DNA of 18,621 bases from NCBI GenBank assembly GCA_036502925.1, contig DASXXS010000346.1:1-18621 (forward strand), written 5' to 3'. Positions 1-7,278 of the stretch are shown here, piece by piece. The translations under genes and the position numbers were made by a program. The notes beneath the pieces are model-generated. The model had not been told where the DNA came from and did no database searches. It saw only the letters and a program-made list of their open reading frames with translations. This DNA is from VAZQ01 sp036502925. Its GTDB lineage: Bacteria > Pseudomonadota > Alphaproteobacteria > Rhizobiales > Xanthobacteraceae. Within the stretch, counting starts at the first letter, position 1, and every line of letters begins with the position of its first letter.

Positions 1-941
1 ATGCCTTCCGTCTCGGCACCGTCCAGGCGGAAGGCATCGAGGCCATCTGGCTGATGCCCGAATTGCACGAGATCTTCGCGCGCTTCACCTTCAATCGCGA
101 ATGGGACGTGAGCGAGCTGTCATTTGCAAAATTCATGGCGCAAGTGACGCGCCCGAGCCCCGACATCGTGGCGCTGCCGGTGGTGTGCTCACGCCATTTC
201 CGCTTCTCCGCCTTCTATGTCAACCGCAACAGCAAGATCAACTCGCCGGCCGACCTCAAGGGCAAGAAGGTCGGCTCGCCCGAATGGGCCCATACCGCCG
301 CGGTCTACATGCGCGGCTGGCTGCAGGACGAGGCCGGCGTCAAGCTGCAGGACATCCACTGGTATCAGGCCGGCACCAACGAGCCAGGGCGGACCGAGAA
401 GGTCGAGCTGAACCTGCCCGGCGGCGTCAAGCTGACACGCGTCGACGACAATTCCTTGAGCAACATGCTGGCGCGCGGCGAGATCGATTGCGCGCTGGTC
501 GCCCGTCCGCCCGATTGCTTCGTGATGCGGCATCCGGACGTGGTGCGGCTGTTCCCGGACTTCCTGGAGATGGAGGAGGCGTATTACGCGCGCAGCAAGG
601 TGTGGCCGATCATGCACGTGATCGCCATGAAACGGCAGATCCTCGACGACCATCCCTGGGTCGCCGGCAGCCTCTACAACGCGTTCCTCGAATCGAAGAA
701 CCGCAGCCTGGCGCGACTGACCGAGCAAAGCGTGTCGCGCTATCCGCTGCCGTGGCTGGTGAGCTATGCGCGCCGGATGCGCGACCTGTTCGACGGCGAC
801 CCCTTTCCATTCGGCATCGAGGAGAACCGGCCCACCTTGGAGCAATTTCTCCGCTACACCCACGAGCAGGGCATCGCCCACCGTCGCGCCAAGGTCGAGG
901 AGATCTTCCCGCAGGGAATGATGGTGTCGGTCCATACCTGA
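1..941 (+). CDS. 4,5-dihydroxyphthalate decarboxylase-family / substrate-binding-like protein, 5' partial
   Basis: This is the 3' part of a gene whose start lies left of the window. The frame is open from base 3 (AFRLGTVQAEGIEAIWL...) and ends with TGA at 939-941, so the ATG at 54 is internal. The segments EWDVSELSFAKFM, ALPVVCSRHFRFSAFYVN, DLKGKKVGSPEWAHTAAVYMRGWLQDE and NNMLARGEIDCAL-like residues follow the pattern of proteins annotated as 4,5-dihydroxyphthalate decarboxylase (Pht5-like). That family has the type II periplasmic-binding fold also used by NitT/TauT-type solute receptors. Many members have no proven decarboxylase activity. The signal-peptide region is missing, so cytoplasmic and periplasmic locations cannot be told apart. 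It lies 213 bases upstream of a complete HAAT importer on the same strand, which suggests a shared substrate, possibly an aromatic acid. Family assignment is fairly sure; enzyme versus receptor is open. Confidence 0.8.
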   Translation, partial: AFRLGTVQAEGIEAIWLMPELHEIFARFTFNREWDVSELSFAKFMAQVTRPSPDIVALPVVCSRHFRFSAFYVNRNSKINSPADLKGKKVGSPEWAHTAAVYMRGWLQDEAGVKLQDIHWYQAGTNEPGRTEKVELNLPGGVKLTRVDDNSLSNMLARGEIDCALVARPPDCFVMRHPDVVRLFPDFLEMEEAYYARSKVWPIMHVIAMKRQILDDHPWVAGSLYNAFLESKNRSLARLTEQSVSRYPLPWLVSYARRMRDLFDGDPFPFGIEENRPTLEQFLRYTHEQGIAHRRAKVEEIFPQGMMVSVHT

Positions 942-1154
942 GGAGTGCCGCGGCCACCTGCAACAGCCGAGAGGCAGGCGTATCGTCGAGCTCCTGGACA
1001 AGCCGGCGCGGCGCCGGATGCTTGCGATCTCGTCAAACTCGTTCCAGGGGGCCTTGTGGTTCCGATCCGGCGGGATCAAGATCGTACCTCCTATCAAGGG
1101 ACCGAGCATCGGGCTTCTTCGCTGAAATGAAGCCTGCAAGTTGGGAGGGAACAA

Positions 1155-2417
1155 ATGGCGTCGCATCGAATTTCCGACAACGTCAGCCGTCGCGTGCTGC
1201 TCAAGGGCGCCGCCGCCCTGAGCGGGCTGCAGGTCGCATCGCCGTTCATCATTCGCGCGCGCGGAGAAACATCGGTCCGCGTCGGCATGGTCGATCCCAT
1301 GACCGGCGTGTATGCGGCGGTCGCGCAGAACGAGGTGAGCGGCGCCAAGCTCGCGGTGGAGCAGATCAATGCCAAAGGCGGCATCCTCGGCCGTCCGGTC
1401 GAATTGCTGGTGGAGGATTCGGCGAACGACGTCGGAACCGGCGTGCAAAAGACCCGCAAGCTTATCGAGCGCGACGAGGTGCCCTTCATCATCGGCGACG
1501 TGAATTCCGGCATCGCCCAGGCAATGGCCCAGGTCACCGCCGAGAAGAAGACTTTGCACATCGTGGCCGGCGGTCACACCGACGGCATCACCGGCAAGGA
1601 TTGCAAGTGGAACGTCTATCGCGTGTGCAACACGACGCGCATGGAGGCAAACTCGGTCTCCGATCTGCTGTTCACCAAGTACGGCAAGAAATGGCACTTC
1701 GTCACGCCGGATTACGCCTTCGGCCATACGCTGCAGGAAGCCTGCGCGGAGAACCTCAAGAAACTCGGCGGCACGGTGACCGGCAACGAGCTGACCCCGC
1801 TCGGCACCAGCGACTTCTCCGCCTATCTCATCAAGGCCCGCGCCGCCAAACCCGACGTTCTGCTGCTGCTCGTGCAGGGCTCGGACATGGTCAACTGCCT
1901 GAAGCAGATCGTGCAATTCGGCATCGACAAGCAGATTCACGTCGCCGGGACCCAGCAAGAGCTGGAATCCCTCAATGCGCTGCCGGCGGAAGCCCGCATC
2001 GGCGTCTGGATGTTCGAGTGGTACTGGAAGCAGCCGAATACGCCGCACCTGGCGGAATTCGTGGCCGACATCCGCAAGCGCACCGGCGGCAAGGTACCCA
2101 CGGCGCGCACTTGGTTCGGCTACACGGCCATGTACAGCCTGGCGCTGGTCGCGAACCGGGAGAAGACCCTCGACTCCGTCAAGCTCGCGCAGGCGCTCGG
2201 CGACTTCGAGCTGCCGGCGGAAGTCAAGCTGCAGCCCAACAAGTGCTATTATCGCAAGGGCGATCATCAGCTCATGACCTCGGCGTTCGTCGGCGAGGCG
2301 CTGCCCAAGGGGGCCGGCGATCCGGAGGATCTGTTCCGGGTCGACACGATCGTGGCCGGCGACAAGACCTCTCCGGCGGTGTCGGAGACCGGTTGCACGC
2401 TGCAGTGGCCGGCCTGA
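1155..2417 (+). CDS. HAAT-family ABC transporter substrate-binding protein (LivK-like, Tat signal)
   Basis: This is the extracytoplasmic receptor of the importer encoded just downstream, 420 residues long, a normal size for the family. The N-terminus carries a twin-arginine motif (SRRVLLKG, residues 11-18), then a hydrophobic stretch ending near residue 36, so export by Tat is likely. The mature part opens with VRVGMVDPMTGVYA and continues with GAKLAVEQINAKGGILGRPVELLVED, the typical start of the Peripla_BP_6 / LivK type I binding fold. WHFVTPDYAFGH and GTSDFSAYLIKARAAKPDVL are further family segments. A GGGAGG ribosome-binding site sits about 7 bases before the ATG. Branched-chain amino acids, amides, urea and aromatic acids are all carried by relatives, so the ligand is unknown. 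The neighbouring phthalate-decarboxylase-like gene is the only hint. Confidence 0.93.
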   Translation: MASHRISDNVSRRVLLKGAAALSGLQVASPFIIRARGETSVRVGMVDPMTGVYAAVAQNEVSGAKLAVEQINAKGGILGRPVELLVEDSANDVGTGVQKTRKLIERDEVPFIIGDVNSGIAQAMAQVTAEKKTLHIVAGGHTDGITGKDCKWNVYRVCNTTRMEANSVSDLLFTKYGKKWHFVTPDYAFGHTLQEACAENLKKLGGTVTGNELTPLGTSDFSAYLIKARAAKPDVLLLLVQGSDMVNCLKQIVQFGIDKQIHVAGTQQELESLNALPAEARIGVWMFEWYWKQPNTPHLAEFVADIRKRTGGKVPTARTWFGYTAMYSLALVANREKTLDSVKLAQALGDFELPAEVKLQPNKCYYRKGDHQLMTSAFVGEALPKGAGDPEDLFRVDTIVAGDKTSPAVSETGCTLQWPA

Positions 2418-2511
2418 TCTCCGCAGACGTCGCGTGCGGCGAGGATCGGCTCGCCGCGCGCAACTCCCCTCGAGAAAATCTTCGGGCGCGCGCACCGCAT
2501 CGCACACATCG

Positions 2512-3381
2512 ATGTCGCAACTTCTGCTCTTCAACGTCACCAACGGGCTGATCATCGGTGCGTTCTATGTGCTGATGGCGCTCGGCCTGTCGCTCATCCT
2601 CAATCTCAGCAACGTCATCAATTTCGCGCATGGCGGTTTCCTGGTCGCGGGCGGATACATCGCCTACACGATCACGCCCTATGTGGGCTTCTGGGGGGCG
2701 CTACTGGTCGCGCCGCTCGTGACCGCGGCAATCGGTCTTGCGGTCGAGCGGGTCTTGATCCGGCCGCTGTACGGACGCGATCCGCTCTACGGCCTTCTGC
2801 TCACGTTCGGCCTGGCGTTCATCTTCGAGGATGGGACGCGGTTCATCTGGGGTGCGCAGGGCAAGCCCGTCACCATTCCGGCATTCCTCGCCCAGCCGTT
2901 GAGCGACGAGCTGTTCTTCATTACCGGCTATCGGCTCTTCATGGTTGTCATGGTGGCCGTTGCGGTAGGGCTGCTGTTTGTCCTCTTGCGCTACACCCGG
3001 CTCGGCATCCGCATACGCGCCGGCACGCTCGATCTCGAGACGGTGGCCGCGCTCGGCATCAACGTCGGCATGCTGCGCTCGCTCAATTTTTCCGTCGGCG
3101 TCTTTCTCGCGGGCCTCAGCGGCGTATTGGCCGCCGGACAGCTGGGTCTCGAGCCGACCATGGGGGCGGGACTTCTGATGCCGAGCTTCATTGCCATCAT
3201 CGTCGGCGGCGTCGGCAGCCTGCTCGGGACTCTGCTCGGCGGATTGCTGATCGGCGTCGCGTCGGGCGTGACCGCCGTTTTCTTCCCGCAGGCAAGCGAG
3301 GCCATCATGTACGTAATGATGGCGGTGGTCCTGCTGATCCGGCCGCGCGGATTGCTGGGCGAAGAAGGCATGATGACGTGA
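2512..3381 (+). CDS. livH: Branched-chain amino acid-type ABC transporter permease LivH
   Basis: This is one of the two inner-membrane permeases of the HAAT importer. The start at 2512 gives MSQLLLFNVTNGLIIGAFYV, which matches the usual short LivH N-terminus running straight into the first membrane segment. The frame is open further upstream to a GTG at 2434, but that extension is arginine-rich and unlike the family. No good ribosome-binding site precedes 2512, so the start rests on homology pattern. The 289-residue product is hydrophobic throughout and carries the family signature NLSNVINFAHGGF near residues 31-43, plus late segments FIAIIVGGVGSLLGTLLGG and a C-terminal LLIRPRGLLGE. Its TGA overlaps the GTG start of livM by four bases, so translation is probably coupled. 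Confidence 0.93.
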   Translation: MSQLLLFNVTNGLIIGAFYVLMALGLSLILNLSNVINFAHGGFLVAGGYIAYTITPYVGFWGALLVAPLVTAAIGLAVERVLIRPLYGRDPLYGLLLTFGLAFIFEDGTRFIWGAQGKPVTIPAFLAQPLSDELFFITGYRLFMVVMVAVAVGLLFVLLRYTRLGIRIRAGTLDLETVAALGINVGMLRSLNFSVGVFLAGLSGVLAAGQLGLEPTMGAGLLMPSFIAIIVGGVGSLLGTLLGGLLIGVASGVTAVFFPQASEAIMYVMMAVVLLIRPRGLLGEEGMMT

Positions 3382-4337
3382 GCAAATCGCATCACGCGCG
3401 CAAGCTCATGGTCCTCGGCGCCATCTGGGCGGTGCTGCTGCTGGCGCCGTATTGGATGCCGCCGCTCGGCGGCTACACGGCGCTGGGCACGCGCGTTCTG
3501 GTGCTGGGGATCGCGGCCATGTCGGTGAACTTTCTGTTGGGCTTCACCGGCGTTCTGTCCTTCGGCCATGCCGCCTATTTCGGGCTCGGCGCCTATGGGG
3601 CCGGGCTGACGCTGAAATTCCTGGCGGCGAGCACGCCGCTGGCGCTGATCTGCGGCACGCTGCTGGGCGGGATCGCCGGCGCCGTCCTGGGCGCGCTCAT
3701 CGTGCGTCGGCGCGGCGTCTATTTCGCCATGGTGACGATCGCCTTCGGGCAGGTGTTCTACTACATCGCGTTCCAATGGAGCTCGCTGACCGGTGGCGAC
3801 GACGGCTTGCGCGGCTTCTCGCGCCAACCGCTCGACCTCGGGCGTTTCTCGATCGATATCGCCTCGAACGCCCAGTATTTCTATTACTTCGTCCTATTCT
3901 GCTTCGCACTCGTCACCGGCGCGATGGCGTTCGTGCTGCGCTCACCCTTCGGCCGCACCATGCTGGCGATCCGCGAGAACGAGCGGCGGGCCCGCTTCCT
4001 CGGCATCCCGGTCGAGCGCCACATCTGGATCGCCTTCACCTTGTCCTGCCTGTTCGTCGCCTTTGCCGGAGCTCTCTATGCGCTGATCAACAATTTCGCC
4101 GATCCGAGAGGGCTGCATTACAGCCAATCGGGGGATTTCGTGATCATGGCGGTCATGGGCGGGATGCGAACCTTTTGGGGACCGCTGCTGGGTGCGGCGG
4201 TATTCGTCGTCCTGCAGGATTATCTTTCGAGCATCACCATCAACTGGATGTCCTTCATCGGCCTGATGTTCGTGCTCGTCGTCCTGTTCTTCCCGCGCGG
4301 CCTCCTGGGCGTCATCCGGCTGGGGCGTGCGGCGTGA
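3378..4337 (+). CDS. livM: Branched-chain amino acid-type ABC transporter permease LivM
   Basis: This is the second permease of the importer, pairing with LivH in the inner membrane. It begins with GTG inside the GTGA overlap with livH and is 319 residues long. The protein is highly hydrophobic. It shows the LivM hallmark GFTGVLSFGHAAYFGLGAYGA (about residues 55-75), then RRRGVYFAMVTIAFGQVFYY and the cytoplasmic coupling-loop region RSPFGRTMLAIRENERRARFLG. It ends in the typical LFFPRGLLGVI. Its TGA overlaps the GTG start of the livG gene by four bases, continuing the tightly packed operon. Confidence 0.94.
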   Translation: MSKSHHARKLMVLGAIWAVLLLAPYWMPPLGGYTALGTRVLVLGIAAMSVNFLLGFTGVLSFGHAAYFGLGAYGAGLTLKFLAASTPLALICGTLLGGIAGAVLGALIVRRRGVYFAMVTIAFGQVFYYIAFQWSSLTGGDDGLRGFSRQPLDLGRFSIDIASNAQYFYYFVLFCFALVTGAMAFVLRSPFGRTMLAIRENERRARFLGIPVERHIWIAFTLSCLFVAFAGALYALINNFADPRGLHYSQSGDFVIMAVMGGMRTFWGPLLGAAVFVVLQDYLSSITINWMSFIGLMFVLVVLFFPRGLLGVIRLGRAA

Positions 4338-5083
4338 GCGTGCTCGAGGTCAAGAATGTCAGCAAGACCTTCGGCAGCCTGACCGCGGTGCGGGACGTAT
4401 CGCTGACCGTGCAAAAGGCCGAGCTCCGCGCGATTATCGGTCCGAACGGAGCCGGCAAGACGACTTTCTTCAACGTCATCAGCGGATTCTATCCGCCGAG
4501 CGCGGGCACCATCTGGTTCGACGGTCGCGACATCACCGCCCTGCCGGCCCACAAGCGGGCCATGCTCGGCATGGCCCGCACTTTCCAGGTCACCGAGATA
4601 TTTCCGGAGCTGTCCGTGTTCGAGAACGTGCGGATCGGCACCGAGGCGGCGGGCGGCTATCGTCTGCACCCGTGGATCGGCCGCGCCGCCGCGGTGGACA
4701 TTCATCGTCGCGTGGAGGAGACGCTCGCGCTGGCGGGGCTCGAGGCAAAAGCCCAACGGCTGGTCGGAGAGCTGGCGCATGGAGACCAGCGGGCCGCCGA
4801 GATCGCCATGGCCTTGGCGTTGCGACCCCACCTGCTGCTGCTCGACGAGCCGACGGCGGGCATGGGCGACCGGGAGACCTATGAGATTACCCGGCTCATC
4901 CGCCGCCTCCATGGCGACCACAACTACACAATCATTCTGATCGAGCACGACATGCGGGTGGTCTTTCACCTGGCGGAGCGCATCAGCGTGCTCGATCAGG
5001 GCAGCCTGCTCGCCGAGGGCACGCCGCAGGAGATCGCGAGCAACGAGGCGGTGCAAGCGGCCTATCTGGGTAAAGCCGCATGA
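4334..5083 (+). CDS. livG: ABC transporter ATP-binding protein LivG
   Basis: This is one of two cytoplasmic ATPases that drive the importer. Translation most likely starts at GTG 4334, in a GTGA overlap with livM. This frame stays open far upstream (to 3452), but there it is only an alternate reading of livM. The 249-residue product has Walker A GPNGAGKT (36-43), the signature LAHGDQR (147-153), Walker B LLLLDEP (167-173) and an H-loop histidine at about 205 (LIEHDM). The LAHGDQR form instead of LSGGQ is common in LivG/UrtD-type ATPases. Its TGA overlaps the ATG of livF (ATGA). Confidence 0.94.
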   Translation: MSVLEVKNVSKTFGSLTAVRDVSLTVQKAELRAIIGPNGAGKTTFFNVISGFYPPSAGTIWFDGRDITALPAHKRAMLGMARTFQVTEIFPELSVFENVRIGTEAAGGYRLHPWIGRAAAVDIHRRVEETLALAGLEAKAQRLVGELAHGDQRAAEIAMALALRPHLLLLDEPTAGMGDRETYEITRLIRRLHGDHNYTIILIEHDMRVVFHLAERISVLDQGSLLAEGTPQEIASNEAVQAAYLGKAA

Positions 5084-5802
5084 CCGCAGCGCTGACAGCC
5101 GAGGGGCTGCATACCTTTTACGGCAAGAGCCATATCCTTCGCGACGTCAGCCTGGAGGTCGCCGACGGCAAGATCACGGCCCTGCTGGGCCGCAACGGCG
5201 CCGGCAAGACCACGACGCTGCGCAGCCTCATGGGTCTCACGCCGGCACGGGAAGGGCGCATCACCATCTTCGGAGCCGACACGGGTCGTTGGCCGACCTA
5301 CCGGATTGCCGCGAGCGGTGTCGGCTATGTGCCCGAGGGACGCCGCATCTTTGCCAATCTCAGCGTGGACGAGAATCTCAAGGTGCCGATGCGGCGCGCA
5401 GGACCCTGGACGAGCGAGCGCGTCTACCAGCTTTTTCCTCGTCTCGCGGAGCGAAAGCAGAGTCGCGGTCGTCAGCTTTCCGGCGGGGAGCAGGAAATGC
5501 TGTCGATCGGTCGCGCGCTCCTGCTCAATCCCAAGCTGCTGATTCTCGACGAGCCTTCACAGGGACTGGCCCCGCTGGTGGTCCGCGAGGTTTTCCGCGT
5601 GATCTCGCAGATGCGGCAAGACGGAATTTCCGTTTTGCTGGTGGAGCAGAACGCCAGGATGAGCCTTGAGATCGCCGACCACGCCTATGTGCTGGACGAC
5701 GGTAGCGTGGTTTATTCAGGTCCGGCGCGCGAGCTGGTGGCCGATGATGCCCGGGTCCGCGCACTCGCGGGGGCGAGCGCGGAGCAGTGGTCGCGAACTT
5801 AG
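5080..5802 (+). CDS. livF: ABC transporter ATP-binding protein LivF
   Basis: This is the second ATPase of the importer, 240 residues, starting in the ATGA overlap with livG. Walker A GRNGAGKT lies at 37-44, the signature LSGGEQ at 133-138 and Walker B LLILDEP at 153-159. The H-loop position reads LLVEQN, with Gln where most ABC ATPases have His; this replacement is normal for LivF. VGYVPEGRRIFANLSVDENL is also characteristic of the family. It is the last gene of the operon. It converges on a lipoprotein gene across a gap occupied by a palindromic repeat, which may end transcription from both sides. Confidence 0.95.
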   Translation: MTAALTAEGLHTFYGKSHILRDVSLEVADGKITALLGRNGAGKTTTLRSLMGLTPAREGRITIFGADTGRWPTYRIAASGVGYVPEGRRIFANLSVDENLKVPMRRAGPWTSERVYQLFPRLAERKQSRGRQLSGGEQEMLSIGRALLLNPKLLILDEPSQGLAPLVVREVFRVISQMRQDGISVLLVEQNARMSLEIADHAYVLDDGSVVYSGPARELVADDARVRALAGASAEQWSRT

Positions 5803-5805
5803 CTC

Positions 5806-5821
5806 AGGTGCGCTGCTGCCA
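5806..5821. repeat. 16-base direct repeat, copy 1
   Basis: The 16 bases AGGTGCGCTGCTGCCA recur exactly at 6037-6052. Read on the minus strand they encode WQQRT followed by TGA. The second copy encodes the same residues followed by TAA as the real end of the lipoprotein gene. The two copies are 231 bases apart, a multiple of three, and bracket the palindromic element at 5827-6001. Confidence 0.85.
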
Positions 5822-5826
5822 GCCGT

Positions 5827-6001
5827 GTAGGGTGGGCAAAGGCGCGTAATCCACTGACCGTGCCTCGATATCGGTCGTCGCGTGCGCGACGTGCCCACGC
5901 GATTCCCGGCTGGCTCGCGTTGTCCGCTGATGCGTGGGCACGGCGCCACGCTCGAGCCGTTTCGGGGTTGGCAATGTGCAGGGCGCCTTTGCCCACCCTA
6001 C
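5827..6001. repeat. Nested palindromic intergenic repeat (MITE/REP-like)
   Basis: The outer arms, 5827-5845 (GTAGGGTGGGCAAAGGCGC) and 5983-6001, are a perfect 19-base inverted repeat. Inside them, 5890-5900 (CGTGCCCACGC) and 5932-5942 form a perfect 11-base inverted repeat with further partial pairing outside it. The element could fold into a long hairpin or cruciform. GTAGGGTGGGCAAAG arms with GTGCCCAC cores resemble palindromic repeats I recall as frequent in Bradyrhizobium-type genomes. No transposase is encoded, so any mobility would need to be supplied elsewhere. It lies between two convergent genes, where it may also stop transcription. Confidence 0.8.
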
Positions 6002-6034
6002 GGGTGATCCCAATCAATCGAAACCCGCTCTCGT

Positions 6035-6535
6035 TTAGGTGCGCTGCTGCCACGGCTTGAGGCTGCGGACCACCCACTTGCCCTTGTTGGCGCGGCAGGC
6101 CTCGCCCTGCATCCAGGACGAGGTTCCTTGGCGCTCGAAGCTGGCGAGGAATTCGTGGCAGGTCAGTCCGTCCTCGCTGCGGGCCGCCGCGATCGGGGTC
6201 ACCGTTCCGCGCGCCCCGGTCTGGGGGTTCTCCCAGGACACGCTGGCGTCCTTGCCGCCTTTGCTCATGACCTCGCTGACCGCCGCCCGTGCGATGATGA
6301 GATCGCCCTCCGGCGGCAGGTCGGCGACCGGTTTGATGGCCGGAGCCGCGGGTTTCAGCGCCCCGGTCAGGCGGGCCTCATCCGTTTTCCCGAACAGGTT
6401 GTCGAGCTGGTAGGAAAAGCTGCAGCCGCCGGCCGACAGCGCCAGCATGACGCTGAAAGTCGCGGTCGCTACCGCGCGCCATAGGCGCGCCGTCGGGCAT
6501 CCTCTATAACAGTGTTGAGCGCGCAGCTCGGACAC
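6035..6535 (-). CDS. RT0821/Lpp0805-type surface antigen-like lipoprotein
   Basis: The 166-residue product begins at GTG 6535, preceded by AGGAG with 11 bases between. The next in-frame ATG (6448) would leave too short a signal sequence, and an ATG further upstream (6709) lies inside pdxH. The N-terminus has basic residues, then a hydrophobic run ending in LSAGGC (Cys 38), a plausible but imperfect lipobox. This suggests a lipid-anchored envelope protein. The C-terminal half carries SWENPQTGARGTVTP (about 100-114), CHEFLASF (126-133) and QGEACR near 143-148. I recognise this pattern from the outer-membrane surface antigen group (RT0821/Lpp0805, COG4520-like). The molecular role is unknown. 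It is divergent from pdxH with only 37 bases between the starts, so the two may share a control region. Its last codons are copied at 5806-5821. Confidence 0.8.
   Translation of the reverse strand: MSELRAQHCYRGCPTARLWRAVATATFSVMLALSAGGCSFSYQLDNLFGKTDEARLTGALKPAAPAIKPVADLPPEGDLIIARAAVSEVMSKGGKDASVSWENPQTGARGTVTPIAAARSEDGLTCHEFLASFERQGTSSWMQGEACRANKGKWVVRSLKPWQQRT
6037..6052. repeat. 16-base direct repeat, copy 2 (3' end of the lipoprotein gene)
   Basis: This copy is identical to 5806-5821. It contains the last sense codons (WQQRT) and part of the stop codon of the lipoprotein gene on the minus strand. It may mark the original site next to which the palindromic element was inserted. Confidence 0.85.
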
Positions 6536-6572
6536 GCGACCTGGCACTCCTGCGATCACTTGGAACTCCGCA

Positions 6573-7214
6573 ATGTCCGACTCAACTTCGATACAACACC
6601 CGAACGGGTTAACGAGCGGTGATTTCACCGAGGCCGACGAGCCCTTGCGGCTGTTCGCCGCCTGGTTCTCGGACGCAACCCGGTCCGAGCCCGCCGACCC
6701 CAACGCCATGACGCTTGCGACCGTCGATGCCGACGGTTTGCCGAATGCCCGGTTGGTGCTGCTGAAGGGCTTCGACGAACAGGGATTCGTGTTCTACACC
6801 AATCTGGACAGCCAAAAAGGGCGAGAATTGGGTGGCACGCCGAAAGGCGCCCTGGTTTTTCATTGGAAGAGCTTGGGCCGGCAGGTTCGCCTGCGCGGGC
6901 CATTGGAACTGGTCGAAGACCAACTCGCCGACGCCTATTTCGCCAGCCGCCCGCGCCTTGCGCAGATCGGCGCCTGGGCCAGCAAGCAGTCAGCCCCGCT
7001 CGAAAGCCGGATTGCCTTCGAAAAGGCGATCGCCTTCTACATGGCCAAGTTCGCGGTCGGAACGATCCCGCGGCCGGCGAACTGGTCCGGTTACCGGTTG
7101 CTGCCCCTGAGCATCGAATTCTGGCAGGATCGGCCCTATCGGCTACACGATCGCATCGAGTTCCGCCGCGGCACAGCCGGCGAGCCGTGGCGCAAGACGC
7201 GACTCTATCCCTGA
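6573..7214 (+). CDS. pdxH: Pyridoxamine 5'-phosphate oxidase PdxH
   Basis: This is a cytoplasmic FMN enzyme that oxidises pyridoxine or pyridoxamine 5'-phosphate to pyridoxal 5'-phosphate, the last step of vitamin B6 synthesis and salvage. It is 213 residues, the usual length. FMN-site segments are ARLVLLKGFD (59-68), FVFYTN (72-77) and Q81-K82. The substrate-side segment is YFASRPRLAQIGAWASKQS (122-140), and the C-terminal signature is IPRPANWSGYRLLP to EFWQDRPYRLHDRIEF (165-197) with final RLYP. The position matching E. coli Ser137 (SRPRDS) is Ala130 here, while Tyr122 and Arg126 are kept. It is divergent from the lipoprotein gene and followed 64 bases later by a dehydrogenase. PLP made here would serve enzymes such as the aminotransferase at 9485-10873, but that is not a specific link. 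Confidence 0.97.
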   Translation: MSDSTSIQHPNGLTSGDFTEADEPLRLFAAWFSDATRSEPADPNAMTLATVDADGLPNARLVLLKGFDEQGFVFYTNLDSQKGRELGGTPKGALVFHWKSLGRQVRLRGPLELVEDQLADAYFASRPRLAQIGAWASKQSAPLESRIAFEKAIAFYMAKFAVGTIPRPANWSGYRLLPLSIEFWQDRPYRLHDRIEFRRGTAGEPWRKTRLYP

Positions 7215-7278
7215 ACCGGCATATTGGATCACCGAACCCTATATCAGCGTACCACTCTATCGAGGCTCGAGAACACCG

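Noticed and set aside
1003..1017. CCGGCG-CGG-CGCCGG hairpin between the first gene and the receptor gene as a terminator
   Set aside because: The six-pair stem has a three-base loop and no T-run after it; in GC-rich DNA this is expected by chance.
101..2551. Two very long open frames across the first 2.5 kb (plus strand 101-2551 and minus strand 189-2555)
   Set aside because: They overlap the decarboxylase-like and receptor genes, have arginine/alanine/glycine-rich translations without domains, and are explained by the codon bias of the real genes in another frame.
3452..4333. Upstream extension of the LivG frame
   Set aside because: It lies wholly inside livM and has no ABC ATPase features. 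The GTG at 4334 in a GTGA overlap fits the operon pattern and the family's N-terminus.
5804..6077. Short open frames with VGWAKAP / VGKGAL-type translations
   Set aside because: These are translations of the palindromic repeat itself; such frames are repeat artefacts and not genes.
6501..6515. TATAAC as a -10 box for pdxH
   Set aside because: It is 63 bases before the start and promoter-like by itself, but no acceptable -35 box lies 16-18 bases upstream and it is inside the lipoprotein reading frame.
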